Shown here: one piece after another, positions 22,653 through 34,149 of the stretch
How the letters are laid out: each line of letters opens with the position of its first letter
How positions within the stretch are numbered: the first letter of the stretch is position 1
Assembly (NCBI GenBank): GCA_015501595.1
Contig: JADNRX010000248.1
Location: forward strand, 18,307-82,306
Length of the DNA: 64,000 nt
Origin: Hymenopellis radicata
Taxonomy: Eukaryota; Basidiomycota; Agaricomycetes; Agaricales; Physalacriaceae
Reading direction: 5' to 3'
The notes under the pieces: model-generated
What the model was told of the DNA's origin: nothing
What the model saw: only the letters and a program-made list of their open reading frames with translations
Databases searched by the model: none
Program-made: the position numbers and the translations under genes

Positions 22653-23241
22653 AGTTTCTGCATAGACGCCAAGTCGCATGGACTTTCACCTCCCAGACGG
22701 AACTGGGTTAGCCGAAAACGGGCAGTCAACCAGTCGACAAGATCCAAATTCCACCCCAAGAGGGACACCTTCGTTATAGGAGGCAAGTCGGATCCCGACC
22801 AAGGAAGGCGCAGGTGCTATTGCATTCCGGAGGTGGAAAGCGGATCTCGAGGCTCGTGAGGTTGGGATAGGATTCATAAGAGAGCGGGGCGAGGAAGTTC
22901 TCTAATTGACTGGCGCTCTTGCAGGTAAGATCAAGAGATGTAAGAGGGTTGCCGATGACAATGAGGGAAGGAAGAGTAGGGCTGATGGTAAACGCCTTTG
23001 CCAGTTCCGGACCAGATACCGTCAGGCGAGGTGTAGATTTCCTTCTCTTGAACGGTCGTCGAAGTGACGACGCAATCTTCGAGGTGAACGAGGATGACGT
23101 GGGTGATGTTGGAGGGGACGAGGTGGAGAAGCTGGCGATTTCAGATGCAGGCCTGTGAGAATATTCTGAAGACGAGGAAGCAAACTCAGACGAAGAAGCG
23201 AGAGAGTCTGAAGATTCGGATGCGACGTCGATGGTGTACAT
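22653..23241 (-). pseudogene. serine-rich leucine-repeat-like gene, truncated copy
   Basis: Arm A copy of the gene at 48945-50023. It keeps the ATG at 23241 and the Ser/Thr/Pro-rich N-terminus (MYTIDVASESSDSLASSSEF) and reads through SLIVIGNPLTSLDLTCKSAS to a LEIRFPPPE segment. It then loses about 11 bases relative to arm B, shifts frame, and homology ends at the duplication edge, so the last third of the gene is missing. Confidence 0.75.
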
Positions 23242-23527
23242 GATGTGGTTTAGAATTGACCTTCCAGCATACCAGACGTTTTAACAGGGGTTACCGATGA
23301 TTTTAGAGACAGAAGCCTCCGCGGAACTTGTCGCTGTCTCCGACTCCGAGGAAGTAAATCTGGAGGCTTGATGCAGAGATGTCATAAAGAAATACTCGCA
23401 TATTGACTACTACTAGAATCAGCCCCAAGACACTGCGCGCATGTTCAAAGAAAAGTTCAGCCAGTTCCTATATCACGTTAGTAAGTCAAACATCGAGATA
23501 AGAAGAGCACATACCTGTATTGCATTA

Positions 23528-24521
23528 TTATGCTGTTTTATTTTCCTTGAAGCGACACACTTCTGTGCAAGATCCAAGTATCCTCACCTCTCCAACTCCC
23601 CATTCAGAATCAAAGGTGTGCTTCTTCTCGAAGACGTGGAGGCCACGAATCTCTCTGTGCGGACTAATGTCATGAGAGACCACCACGAATCGATCCGAAG
23701 CCTCGGAAATGGTAGCCAACTTCTCGAGCATACGAGCTGTCTCGTGGGAATCTGGGTCACGAGCAATGACCATAGTGAACGTCTCGACAGTGAGTGGCAA
23801 TTGCGACATAACGGGTGACACGATAGAGAAAAGCTCGTTGTCGTCGGAGCTTTCGCGGACTGCAAAACCAGAAAGGCTAATATGCGCAAGGTTGGGACAA
23901 CGCACAAAGACTTTCCTGCCACGGAATATCTTTCATGTCCTGGTTGCTTAAGCAGTCCAAATTCAGGTGTGTCAAAGAGTTCGGGAGGACATCCAGTCCA
24001 CCGTGCCAGCAGTGCTTCGTTATATCAGTTAGGGACATATGAGTCGGACGAAGGCGGCTACTACTGCCAGCGTCAGTCAAATGATGCAACGCCAAATCAT
24101 GGCCAACGAGCCACACCGCCAGGCACTTCACGCATGTACACGCTTTTAAGACAGCTCTTGCCCGCAGGAACATGTACAGGATGTATCAAGGGTGGCGGTG
24201 GAACGGTCCCCAATGCAAAGGACTTTGACAGCGCGCGAGAAGAACGCGCTGTCGTTGCGTGAGATTATCGAGGCACGGAATGCTACGAGCTGCGATTTCG
24301 TGTAAAGAGTGACGGAGTTATACAGGATGGGGTCGATCCTACAACACACAATTAGGAAGACAAGCAGGTCATTCAAACGCCACTCGCCATTCTCGGACAA
24401 CTTTGGAGACGAGAACCAGACTATACGCAGTTGTACCATCATCCCAAACAGCTGTTTCGAAAATTAAACGCGCAATATCAATGGGTATATCCGGAAACGG
24501 TGAAAGTCGAAGGCATGTCAT
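23528..24521 (-). pseudogene. F-box gene 2, arm A copy, broken
   Basis: Counterpart of the gene at 47625-48621. F-box start at 24521 (MTCLRLSPFPDIPIDIARLI), the same GC-AG intron (24339-24387), then DPILYNSVTLYTKSQLVAF. Around 24170-24210 the sequence differs from arm B by an indel that puts the next part in another frame, and near 23900 (CALSQPCAY against ARCPDLAHIS in arm B) the frame changes again. The last third (NLAHISLSGFAVRESSDD to HTFDSEWGVG) is open. The copy probably no longer encodes a full protein. Confidence 0.7.
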
Positions 24522-25015
24522 CGAGCTAGCTATGATGGTGGTTGCTAAAAAGTGATCTCGGCATCTTCCGGTCCTGCAAGGCATAAGAAATATTCAAGCT
24601 TGCCCTCTGCATTCGTCTGACTCTTAGTGAACGTCATTAAGTTCGACTGTGATTATACATTTACAGTATCATATCTTGCCATAAGAAAAGCCGCCTCTAG
24701 AAGACCATGCTTCTTTGAGAGGCTCACACCCAACTCAAACCATCCCCATTCATCATCTGCAACTTTCTCCTAGTGCGACGTGCCAAGGTACCGAGATGCT
24801 ATCAAATTCGTCAGTGTGTTGATTGAGTCTCATGAGGGTTGGACGAAAAGATGTATTCACATTGCGTTTGGCTAAGTGTTTTCTTCCACATTACACTTCT
24901 CTGCAAGTTCTAGAGCTCGACGCTCCCGTACACTCTCAAAATCCGCCCGACGACGCGCTTCGCAGCATCCCGACAGGATCATTCATAAACTCACACCACT
25001 TGCTATATCAGATTA

Positions 25016-26051
25016 CTATTGGTAAATTAACACATCCTCGGTATTGCGCTCATCGTGGCGTCTTCTTTTCCGGTCTGCGACACACTTCTCTACAAGTTCC
25101 CAAGTATCCTCACCCCTCCAGCTCCCCCATTCAGAGTCAAAGGTGTGCTCCTTCTCAAAGGCATATAGGCCACGAACTAGTCCGCGAAAACCAATATCCT
25201 CAGAGACCACGACAACCCGATCCGAGGCATTGGTAATGAAGTCCAACTGATTTCGAACAGAGGGATCACACATAAACGTCGTGGTTATACACAGCGTCGT
25301 TACAGTGTCTGGCAATTCTGGTAGGAGGGGTGCTACGACCACCGGGAAAAGCTCCCCTGATTCGAAGTTTTCGGATACCGCATGACCAGAAATGATGATA
25401 TGGGCAAGATTAGGACACCGCGCAAAGATTTCCTGCCACGGAATTTCCTCTATATCCTCGTGGTTCTCGCAATCCAAGTTCAAGTGCGTCAAAGACCTTG
25501 GCAGGATCTCGACACATTCTTGTCTGGAGTGCCAGCCGTAGTCCGACGTTAGATCAAGTAGGGACATGTGAGTCGGGCGTAGGCAACCGTTGGCGACAGT
25601 TGTATGGCGCAACTCAGGGCCGATGAGCCAGATAGCCAGACGCTGCACACCAGTGCATACTTCCAAGACAGCCGTCGCACACGTCCAAATCTGCTCGGCA
25701 GGATGAATTATAGATGCGAGGGCGCCAGTGTCACGGTTCCCGACGCAAAGCACTTTGACTGTGCGGGAGAAGAACGCGTCGTCGTTGCGCGAGAATATCG
25801 AGTAATGGAATGCTACGAGATTCGAGCTCGTGCAAAGAGCGACGGAATAGTATAGCAGGGGTTCAACCCTATGATACACGGTCAGGAAGATACAAAAACA
25901 GTCCAACCGCAACTCACCACTGTCGAACGACTTTCGAGACGAGAACCAGACTACGCGCAGTAGGACGATGCTCCCAAGCAGCTGTTTCGAACAGTAAACG
26001 CGCAATATCCAGTGGAATATCTGGGAAAGGTGCAAGTCCCGATACATCCAT
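25016..26051 (-). CDS. F-box gene 1, arm A copy
   Basis: ATG at 26051 (MDVSGLAPFPDIPLDIARLL) opens an F-box with FETAAWEHRPTARSLVLVSK. A GTGAGT...TAG intron then joins to VEPLLYYSVALCTSSNLVAF, and the frame stays open through LTHLNLDCENHEDIEEIPWQ and ARCPNLAHIIISGHAVSENF to a basic tail and the stop at 25016. It is a leucine-rich-repeat-like F-box protein of about 325 residues, paralogous to F-box gene 2 beside it and to both arm B genes. An in-frame upstream ATG at 26144 exists, but arm B carries an 8-base indel between the two, which favours 26051. Likely role: substrate receptor for a ubiquitin ligase; target unknown. Confidence 0.75.
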
Positions 26052-26233
26052 ATCGTCGAAACGGGTGACGGTTACTGAACAAGAGATTTCGGCATCTTCC
26101 GGCCTTGCCAAGATTTCATTTACGCTTGACCTGGTAGATATCATTGAGCATTAACATATCGTACATCTCTATGCATTATAGAATCCAGTATCATATCGTG
26201 CCATTGGCAAAACACACTTGCAGCCCCTACACA

Positions 26234-27485
26234 TCAGTAGAAGACACCACACGCTTTCTCTTGCGCCTCACACCATCCCCATACATCATCCGCAAGTTTC
26301 TCGTCCGCACCTAGTGTAGTCTTCACTCCGATACGCGCCCAAGGAATGAGGTGCTATTAAATTCGTCAGCGCTTCGACTTGGGCCCGAGATATCTAAACC
26401 TACCTTGCCAGCAACTACTTTAGCATCGCCACCAATTCCACCGTAGAGCCCAGTAATCGCACCCATCTCGACGGGGTGAATAATCTTCATCGCAAGGCTC
26501 TCCTGCCACTGAGGTAGGTGGCGTAAGAGCGAGGAACGAAGGTTACCAGGGTTCAACGAAGTGGCGATGATCCCTTGATCATGGTAGTGATTGTGGAGGT
26601 AGGTGGAGAGAAGAACGTTGCCCTGAAGGAGAAGTTGAAATCAGAAATGACAACAGTCCATACTAACAACGAAGCAACACCCACTAGTTTCGAGTTGTAG
26701 TACAGATCGCCCGTCCCAATATCAGCACAGCGCTTGCGGCCCTTGGCAGCCCTATCCAGACTTTCCCAGTCAACATTACCCATCATGTAGCCAGACGAGG
26801 CGGTGTTGACGATACGAGCTGTTCCAGTTGGAGAGTCTCTTAGCGGTGGCGAGAAGTGTAGGCAAAAGAAGCGACGTCAAGAAGTGATGGCCTATTCCAG
26901 CCATATTAGTCAAATCTTCACAGTCGATGATTCTGGAGATAACATACCAAGCACATTCGTTCCCCACTGCATATCATAGCCTTCTTTCGTCGTATGTTCA
27001 ACTGGGCACCACATCACACCACTCGAGGGGAAGTCAGAAATGGTGACGCGACTGATACAAGATGGAGAAACTCACGCGTTGTTGAACAGCACATCTAATT
27101 TCTGCTCCTTCTTCAACCAACTCTCAACACCCTTCTTTATACTGTCAAGATCTGCGAGGTCCATCTCCAAGAACAGCGCCTCCTTTCCAATCTCCTCCTT
27201 GAGTTCGTTGATGGCCTCAGTAGCCCGTTTAAGAGAACGACAGGCGATATAAACGCGCGCGTTGCGGGCAAGGAGAGCCTGTGGAGGATGGTATGAGATC
27301 AGGAATGAGTGCAAGCTCGAAAAGCCGACCTTAACCATCTCCTTTCCCACACCACTATTCCCTCCAGTGACGATGACAACCTGCCCAGTCAGATCCGGCA
27401 TGTCCGTCGGAACCCATTCCGCCTTGGGTGGGTACGCCTCGGTCACCATCGAGCGCCAGTTCGATACCGTACTTAGGATGCCCAT
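26234..27485 (-). CDS. short-chain dehydrogenase/reductase, one apparent frameshift
   Basis: NAD(P)-dependent oxidoreductase of the retinol-dehydrogenase/WW-oxidoreductase-like SDR group. Start at 27485; exons join at canonical sites. Motifs: cofactor loop VIVTGGNSGVGKE, acidic MDLADLDS, LFNNAGVMW (NNAG, completed by splicing), the active-site Ser in NTASSGYM, catalytic YYNSK (YxxxK), and SLNPGNLRS. The last exon ends KACGVFY with the stop at 26234. Between LLATAK and DSPTGTARIVN (about 26835-26845) the frame shifts without a usable intron, so there is an indel in the sequence or the gene. The 3' 240 bases lie in arm A of the inverted duplication; arm B holds only this tail. Substrate cannot be inferred. 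Confidence 0.82.
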
Positions 27486-29122
27486 GTCTGCGGGTATGAG
27501 TGATGGTCGTCGTAGTAATGCAGGACTACGTGTGTTTTCACGCTATTAGTATGTATGCAAGCCGCCGCAGTCCCAACTCGATCGGGTACATTCCTAAATG
27601 AATACTCGCGTTCGCCGCCGTTGGGCTATGAGAGGCGCGGCGCTCGCACTCGCATTTACTCTTTAAAATGCATATCGCAAACCAAGCACATGGGTAGCGG
27701 CGAGGATCTTGGGCTATATGTTGATGAATTGGCTCCAAGACCTCTGACGAGGTGTTCGCGATTGCCTCGTGCGCGTCGGTCTCGAGGTGTAGGTCGTGCA
27801 ACGGTCAGCCATTCTTCTTCCGCAGCCTCCTGGCATACGATACTCGGAAGACGCAGAGAATAGCGCAGTACTGATAGCGAGCTTCTTGAGAGAAACGTCG
27901 AAGGCCGTCTTGACTCGTAATTCGTTAGCCTGTTGCAGAGACCGTCCACGTCTCCGCAGGCATTGGCGTTTCGCCCGACACTGTCTGGTTAAAAACGTAT
28001 CTTGACGTGTGGTAGAAGCGGCCGCTGCTAACCATCAGGTGACCAATTCAGAGGGTGGCGCGCCGCCAAAGAATCAGACGATTGTGCAAGAGCTCCATAA
28101 GTCATTCTACACAGTGCACTGCTCTCCAAATCAGCCCATTCCGTACACCTAAAAAATCAAGACTATCAGGAGAATTCCAGTATACTATGAGAAAAGTGCC
28201 CACTGCCAATGATACCATTTATGCCCCACTAGTACATGTGGAATCGATTGGGGAGAGTCGTCTTTTTGTTCAACAGTTGAACGTTGAGCGTCTACGAGGG
28301 CGTTGGGTGCAAATTGAAAAGGCGATTTCAACCACGCTTTTCCATCAATGTCATGATCCAGGTGGGAAGACAAACATATTTCAAACTCCGCCGCTTTCAT
28401 ACTTCGTCTTAACGGTCAGGCGGGGGCGATGGGCGTCTGGAAGCAGCACGACGATGGGCAAGGGTTGGGAGCGTAAGTCTGAATTTTTAGAGAGAAATGG
28501 ATGAAATATTGTAGGAGATCCAGTAGATACAGAGGTTCAAAAAACCACCGAGATTAATGACCGTGGGGCAGCAAGTTGAGTCTTGACGTCTATGCTTGTG
28601 AGGATGGTAAGGTAAGGTGTACTTCATTTGTGCGCTATTCTGGTTGCTTCTCTCCCGAATAGCCTATCCTGCGTACCCAACCATGGCTTCCCTTTTGGCG
28701 CCCGATCGCCCACTGGTTGGAGTGCCAAACGTCAAAACGTTTGCGTACTGTCACTTTGAACGTGCGACTAGCTAACTACTAATAGACCCCGCAAGCTTAT
28801 AACTTCCATATGTATTTCACAGGGACACAACCGCGCACAGAAAGCTCGGAAGTGCATCAGTTTGTGACGAACACGATGAGGAACACGATCGACAAACTAT
28901 GCGTCACCGTTTTCCAACTTGAATTGGTGCACCATTCGACGTGCCAGTTGGCCGTACCGCAGCGACACCTTCGGCGATTTCTTTCTAGACACTACTTGCT
29001 TCAGGGCTCCTTTAGAGTAGACAAGCGGGCTCCAGACTTCTCGAGCTTATCTGGCGGATATAACCCCGGCGGCGCTGGCATTCTTTGCTTCGAACGACCC
29101 GCTTTCTCGTCTCCCTAGCAGG
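27486..29122. other. no gene recognised
   Basis: Overlapping short frames on both strands (27656-27949 minus, 28055-28504 plus, 28185-28400 minus) lack recognisable motifs. The last few hundred bases are the 5' region of the kinase gene. Confidence 0.4.
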
Positions 29123-31068
29123 ATGGCATCAATCTCCTCTGACGACTCCTTCCACTGCCACGTATCCAAGCCAAATCGCCATTTATCCCTCGCCCTCAGA
29201 GACCATGGCACATCCTCCTCGTCCTTCTCAGCCGGACCGCTGACGCCTCACGACGACTCGCTCTTGGAGGACGAAGACTTTTTCTCGCTGCCGTCGCTCA
29301 AGAAACCTGACGGGGCTGTCCCGCCACACCTATTCTCACATCACAGAACCCTTTCAACCGTACCAGACAACCCGAATCTCTCTTCGCTGGCCGAAACATC
29401 TATCGCCTTCCCATCCTCTATATCATCTTTCGAAATTATAGGCACCCTAGGCCGCGGGACGTACGGAAAGGTCCTACTCGGCAGCCATGCGAGGGCGCCA
29501 GGACTTCAAGCCATCAAGGTACTGCAAAAGACAGGAATGCATCGCTACGGAATCGAAGAAGTCGAGCGAGAGCTGCGAACCCTCAGGTCATTCAGCGACA
29601 CTTCGGCAGACCCTCGCACAGCGTTTCTGCAAAACATGCTCGGCACGTTTTCCGACGAGCGTTTTGTCTTCATTGTCCTCGTACGTGAACCCTTTCTTGG
29701 TGCCCGATACTCGTCATCAATCTCATTGCAGGAATACCACCCTACCCCACTTTCTGACTCTGATCTCTCTTCCCGTCTTCGACTAGATGGTCCCGTGGGT
29801 CTCCCAACATCCAAATCACTCCCTCACACGTTCCCCCTCCGCCAACTTCACAACATGCGCATTCCGCATTACACTCGCTACGCCTTCTATCGGCAGAACT
29901 TGTAATTGCCATACTTTTTCTTCATGAGATGGGCATCATCCACCAGGATCTCAAGCCGGCGAACGTTATGGTTTCTGCAGCCGGTCATATCGTTATCGGC
30001 GACTTTGGAGCATCGTCTTGGATGAGCGAGGGTAAGGCGGTATTCCGGCCCATGGACGTTGTCACGTTCACGCCAATTTACGCTGCACCGGAACTTGCCC
30101 ATAGGAACGCCGAAGGGATGGTGCACATTGATTCCGGCGTAGATTGGTGGAGTTTGGGTGTGATGTTGTATGAGCTCGCGCTGGGGAGTGTGCCCTTCCA
30201 ACGAGGCGAGAACAGGACCGTGGGCGACTATAGCTGCGCGTTTGGCGAAATGGAGAAGATGGTGATTAAGGGCCAAGACACAGAGTGGTGGGATCCGCGG
30301 TTTGAGGATTTTATCAGATCTGTCGGTCCTTTCCACCTCCTGCCCACTTGACTTCATGCTGACGAGTCTATTTCTCAGCTTCTTATCCATGACCCTCGCG
30401 ACCGTATTAGGGACGAGAACGTGAAGCAGCAGCCGATATTTGAGCCCGTGTCTGAGCTTTGGGATGAGATCGCGGCCCTCGCTCACCCGCCACTGCCAGC
30501 ACCCAGTCTTCGCTATCTCGACTCGGACGTCGGTCTCTCTTTGTACACCGAGGAACCTTCGGACCTCGGAGGTTTACCCTTTGACGTACCAATGTACGAA
30601 GAAGACCGGAGCCTTGTGCATCCCATTCCTTCATCGCCTCCATATACCAGTTTTGTACCACCGTTTCTGATGCCGACGACGAGTTCTCGGATTCGCCGTC
30701 TTCGCTGGACGTCAGCAAGGTGGTGTTCACGCCGTTGTCTGACGTCGCCCTGCCCCGTCGCCGTCATCGTCTGACGGCGATTCGGAGCTGGGGCACGTCG
30801 TGGTCTCGCCGCCGGAGGTATACAAACGCCAGCGCACGCCGTCACCTACCCCGAGACGCATGGCCAAATGAAGCTTCCGTTCCCTTCTGTAAGGGACATG
30901 GAAGGGTATGCAGACGTTACACCTCCGTACGTGTACAAGCGCGCACAGACTCTGACTAGAACCCCGTCTCCATCGTCGAGGCAGTGTCGGCGTGATATTT
31001 TCAGTCCGCGGCCTGATTCGGGGCGGTCGGAGAGAGTCCTTCGGCGGACGCAGGGAAGCGGCAGTTGA
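29123..31068 (+). CDS. serine/threonine protein kinase with frame breaks
   Basis: The Ser-rich N-terminal region (MASISSDDSFHCHVSKPNRH) leads into a kinase domain: glycine loop LGRGTYGKVLLG (about 29450), AIKVLQK (VAIK-like Lys), an E-rich C helix, hinge after FVFIVL, helix E in which LLSAELVIAILFLHEMG is readable, catalytic loop HQDLKPANVMV (Arg of HRD replaced by Gln, catalytic Asp kept), DFGAS, APEL, and DWWSLGVMLYELALGSVPF. Introns at about 29679-29731 and 30327-30378 are GT-AG. The frame slips by one missing base at four short runs: C5 at 29833-29837, T4 at 30651-30654, C4 at 30753-30756 and A3 at 30866-30868. With those allowed, the protein continues through an acidic Ser-rich tail to about 31068. 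The architecture is AGC-like. Repeated slips in runs suggest sequence error rather than decay. Confidence 0.72.
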
Positions 31069-31401
31069 GAGGGTCGGAGTGGACTCTGGAGGAGAGTTTG
31101 ACAATATCGGTGCTTTCAGCCATGCAGCAGAGGGTGCCATCCAAGCCACGTTCAGATATGTCGGCGTCGGGATCGAGGAAAAGTATTGTCGGACGGGTGT
31201 GTAAGAGGCTGCGAAAGTTTTCTATGTGTTCCGCGGCCTAGACGTTGTTCATACGCTTCGATTTGTACCACGTTACCTGTATGTAGGACTTGATTTGTTG
31301 GGACTTGACAAGGACACAGTCGATTTGTATATCTGTATGTCTAGATTATGTGTATTACCTGTGTTCGTTACTTGTACAGTCTATATTGGAATCGAACATT
31401 G
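31069..31401. other. convergent intergenic gap
   Basis: Between the 3' ends of the kinase (+) and the FSH1-type hydrolase (-). No gene recognised. Confidence 0.5.
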
Positions 31402-32611
31402 TTACATGTGCGTGGTTGGGGTGACCGTCCCCGAAGGTGGCGCTGATAAAGGGCTGGGAGAAGGGACATCTCCGAGAGGATCTTTGAGATAAGCTGCCAA
31501 GAACTTGCGCCAGCTTGTCTTGGAGGGGACGAAGTGACCTGAACAATGTTAGAGGTTGTCTAAGGTTAACCCAGAACAAAATGCGCTTACCGCCGTCATG
31601 TTCTTCGACTCGTTTGTGTGTGGAGACGTCGAGAAGACTTTGCGATCGCTCGGGGGTAACGATGATATCTGTCTTCCCAATCACATGTAGGGTGGGGGTA
31701 TCGTATGAAGTCTGGAATACGACCTCTGATAGTGGATCGACAATCTTGAAGCCAGCGACGGATACACAGAATTGGCTATTGGCCGATGAGGTGTTTATTC
31801 GATAAGAGTAGTAGTGTAACACACAAAGGAGGGTGGGGAGGCTTCCCATCAACAAGGAACGGCGGATACACTTCGGGGCGTTCCAGCTAGATACAGTCTG
31901 GTCAGCCATTGCTCATCTTGAGAGCTTGTTGGACCCACAAGTGCTGCTAGAAAGGCAGCCATGCAAGCTCCTTGGCTATGATTTACAAAGACCATTAATT
32001 GGCTTGAAACATTCGTGTAGCCCAGCATACCTGAATCCAAAGACACCCTACGGTAATCGTGTTAATACGTGAACCAGACCTACGAAGAGTAGACGCACAT
32101 CAAACGTTCGCGCTTCAAAGTCTCCCTAAGCAGAACCAAAGAGTCTTCCAGCCCTATTGCCTTCGTCTTGTCGTGATTAGCTTTGTACCATCCTCTCGGC
32201 TTCAAGGCCGGATCGTCAGTAGCACCCGCTTCGGAAGCCCCAGTTCCGCTAAGCGGCCCTCCGTCAACGTCTCGTTCGAAGATGAAGCACCAAAGAGATC
32301 TACAGGTTGCAGGACTATTGGTCCGTCAAGGAAGACTGAGCGCCGCTAGCGTTCAGAATAGAGTCTACTCTCTGGCCATTCATAGTAGCTCACCAAAGTC
32401 TACGTTTTTCCCGCATTGCTTTCTGAGCGCCCCAATCTACTTTATTGACTGAGATCCTAAACAGGTATGGGGGGAAGGAGCTAGGACGGACGCGTTTGCT
32501 GAATATGGCAGCGTTTTGAGAGTACCTGCGACCAAGATGGGTGGACTGAGATTTGGAGATGGGCATCGGAACGTACCCATGTAAGACGAGGATGGATTTA
32601 GTAGCGGCCAT
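31402..32611 (-). CDS. FSH1-type serine hydrolase (alpha/beta fold)
   Basis: Family of small alpha/beta serine hydrolases (yeast Fsh1-3 and human OVCA2). Exons: 32611-32577 (MAATKSILVLHG), 32525-32492 (YSQNAAIFSKR), 32436-32394 (GALRKQCGKNVDF), then PIVLQPVDL, and KPRGWYKANHD (about 32180). The nucleophile elbow GFSQGACMAA has its Ser codon split by an intron (31976-32030). FCVSVAGFKIVDPL, then PTLHVIGKTDIIVTPERS (acid Asp) and DGGHFVPS (catalytic His, completed by an intron near 31540-31590) follow, to the stop at 31402. The triad is therefore present only after splicing. The frame slips by one missing base in an A3 run at 32102-32104 (ERFD|GVFGFS) and once more near 32245-32285. Physiological substrate unknown; some fungal relatives act in polyketide pathways, but no such genes are nearby. 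Confidence 0.8.
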
Positions 32612-33030
32612 GTCGGATTATTGGAAGGATGGTGGTGGTGGTTACAGAGCAAAGAAATTTGACGGGACATGAGTGCAAAATGACGGAAACAGAGGCTCGG
32701 AACCGGCATGCCGGAGTAAACATGATCAAGTTGCCGACCTCGTTCTAGACTCTGAACGTCAAGTTCGTCCCACCGCCAACTCGATGCTCTCTGAACAGAG
32801 CGGGATACCTTGGCACTTCAAGGAAATCGGGCACGTCTCCAGAAAACAGACGATGTTCTGTTCATGTCGAATATCAGACCAAGCGTCGAGTACGGTCGAA
32901 GCAACAGGTCTTAAAGTTTACTTCTCTCTCATTCTGTATCGCTGTCATATGTCTGCTAATCTCAAGTTTACAGACTCAAAAGTAATAATGAAAGCAGAAT
33001 CCTATCGCTCTGCACGGAATGTCTCTACCG
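32612..33030. other. intergenic, left flank of the retroelement
   Basis: No gene recognised. A plus-strand frame at 32673-33077 has no motifs and runs into the element. Confidence 0.45.
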
Positions 33031-33370
33031 ATAAGAGAGATTTGGCCTCAACTGGCCGTAAGAGAAGGAGACGATGAAATGAAGATGACTGAGAGGGAAA
33101 TATTCCCACAGGTGATGTAGAACGACTGAGAATGAGAGATCACTTAGTATAGTGAAACTATTCCAAGTGTTGTGTTGAAGACTGGCGCTGCGGCTTCACG
33201 GTCGTGATGGAAAGGGGAAAGGAGACCGTGACGAATTCAAATGACCACCTCTGGTCATTGGAATTGGAGAGGGGAAGCCGGCTAGAGCCGACGGAACCCC
33301 AAGGCAGACAGACCAGTCTTGAGCGTGCGGGAAACCGAATTCGAGACGAATACCGAATCAGGAGATACCA
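33031..33370 (-). repeat. Ngaro B2 repeat
   Basis: Nearly identical to 33616-33952 in direct orientation, differing by a single-base and a four-base indel (near 33190 and 33335). Confidence 0.88.
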
Positions 33371-33401
33371 CACACTGATGAACAAGGCGAGGGTGGGCGG
33401 G

Positions 33402-33620
33402 AGAAAAGAAAATGAGATGAATGAATGAAGAGCGGGATATTGAACCCGCGAGGAGTCGAGGACAACGAACACGACGACCAGCAATACCCCAAAGAATTGG
33501 ATTGCTGTCTCGTTGTATGTACATGTAGAATGTACACGACGACGGCCTAGATGGCCTGCACTATCTTATCCTTAGATAAGTTTATCGCTCGTTCCTCGCG
33601 ATAACTTATCGCGGAATAAG
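33402..33620 (-). repeat. Ngaro A2 repeat
   Basis: Nearly identical to 39150-39369 in direct orientation. Contains a hairpin (33575-33610) made of GATAAG..TTATCGC and its inverted partner. Confidence 0.88.
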
Positions 33621-33952
33621 AGAGATTTGGCCTCAACTGGCCGTAAGAGAAGGAGACGATGAAATGAAGATGACTGAGAGGGAAATATTCCCACAGGTGA
33701 TGTAGAACGACTGAGAATGAGAGATCACTTAGTATAGTGAAACTATTCCAAGTGTTGTGTTGAAGACTGGCGCTGCCGGCTTCACGGTCGTGATGGAAAG
33801 GGGAAAGGAGACCGTGACGAATTCAAATGACCACCTCTGGTCATTGGAATTGGAGAGGGGAAGCCGGCTAGAGCCGACGGAACCCCAAGGCAGACAGACC
33901 AGTCTTGTGCGGGAAACCGAATTCGAGACGAATACCGAATCAGGAGATACCA
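33616..33952 (-). repeat. Ngaro B1 repeat
   Basis: Second B copy, adjoining the 3' end of the recombinase gene in element orientation; matches 33031-33370. Confidence 0.88.
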
Positions 33953-34149
33953 ACCCGAGCGAAGGCTCACACAACTGATTCGGGCAGAGACGAATTCAGT
34001 TTCCCCAACCAGAGGCAGAGCGAGGATATCAACAGTTTTAACATACATCATATTTGGCGAATAACGATTCACGTAAGGTAATAGCTAGTAAGAGCAACAG
34101 TAAATTTATGCTAACGGACATATGCAAGTAGAGTATCAGTCCATGTCAT

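Larger units (their letters stand above)
22653..26472 (-). repeat. inverted duplication, arm A
   Basis: About 3.8 kb that reappears in inverted orientation as arm B (45662-49570). Gene order is the same in both: dehydrogenase tail, F-box gene 1, F-box gene 2, serine-rich gene. Homology stops sharply at both ends: the shared CAGAAACT next to 22653, and the shared GTCGAGATGGG at 26462-26472. The arms differ by many substitutions and indels, so the event is not recent. Confidence 0.88.

Noticed and set aside
29790..29896. Kinase intron from GATG|GTCCCG to CGGCAG
   Set aside because: It would remove the start of helix E. Allowing one missing C in the C5 run at 29833 instead gives the conserved helix through AELVIAI without splicing.
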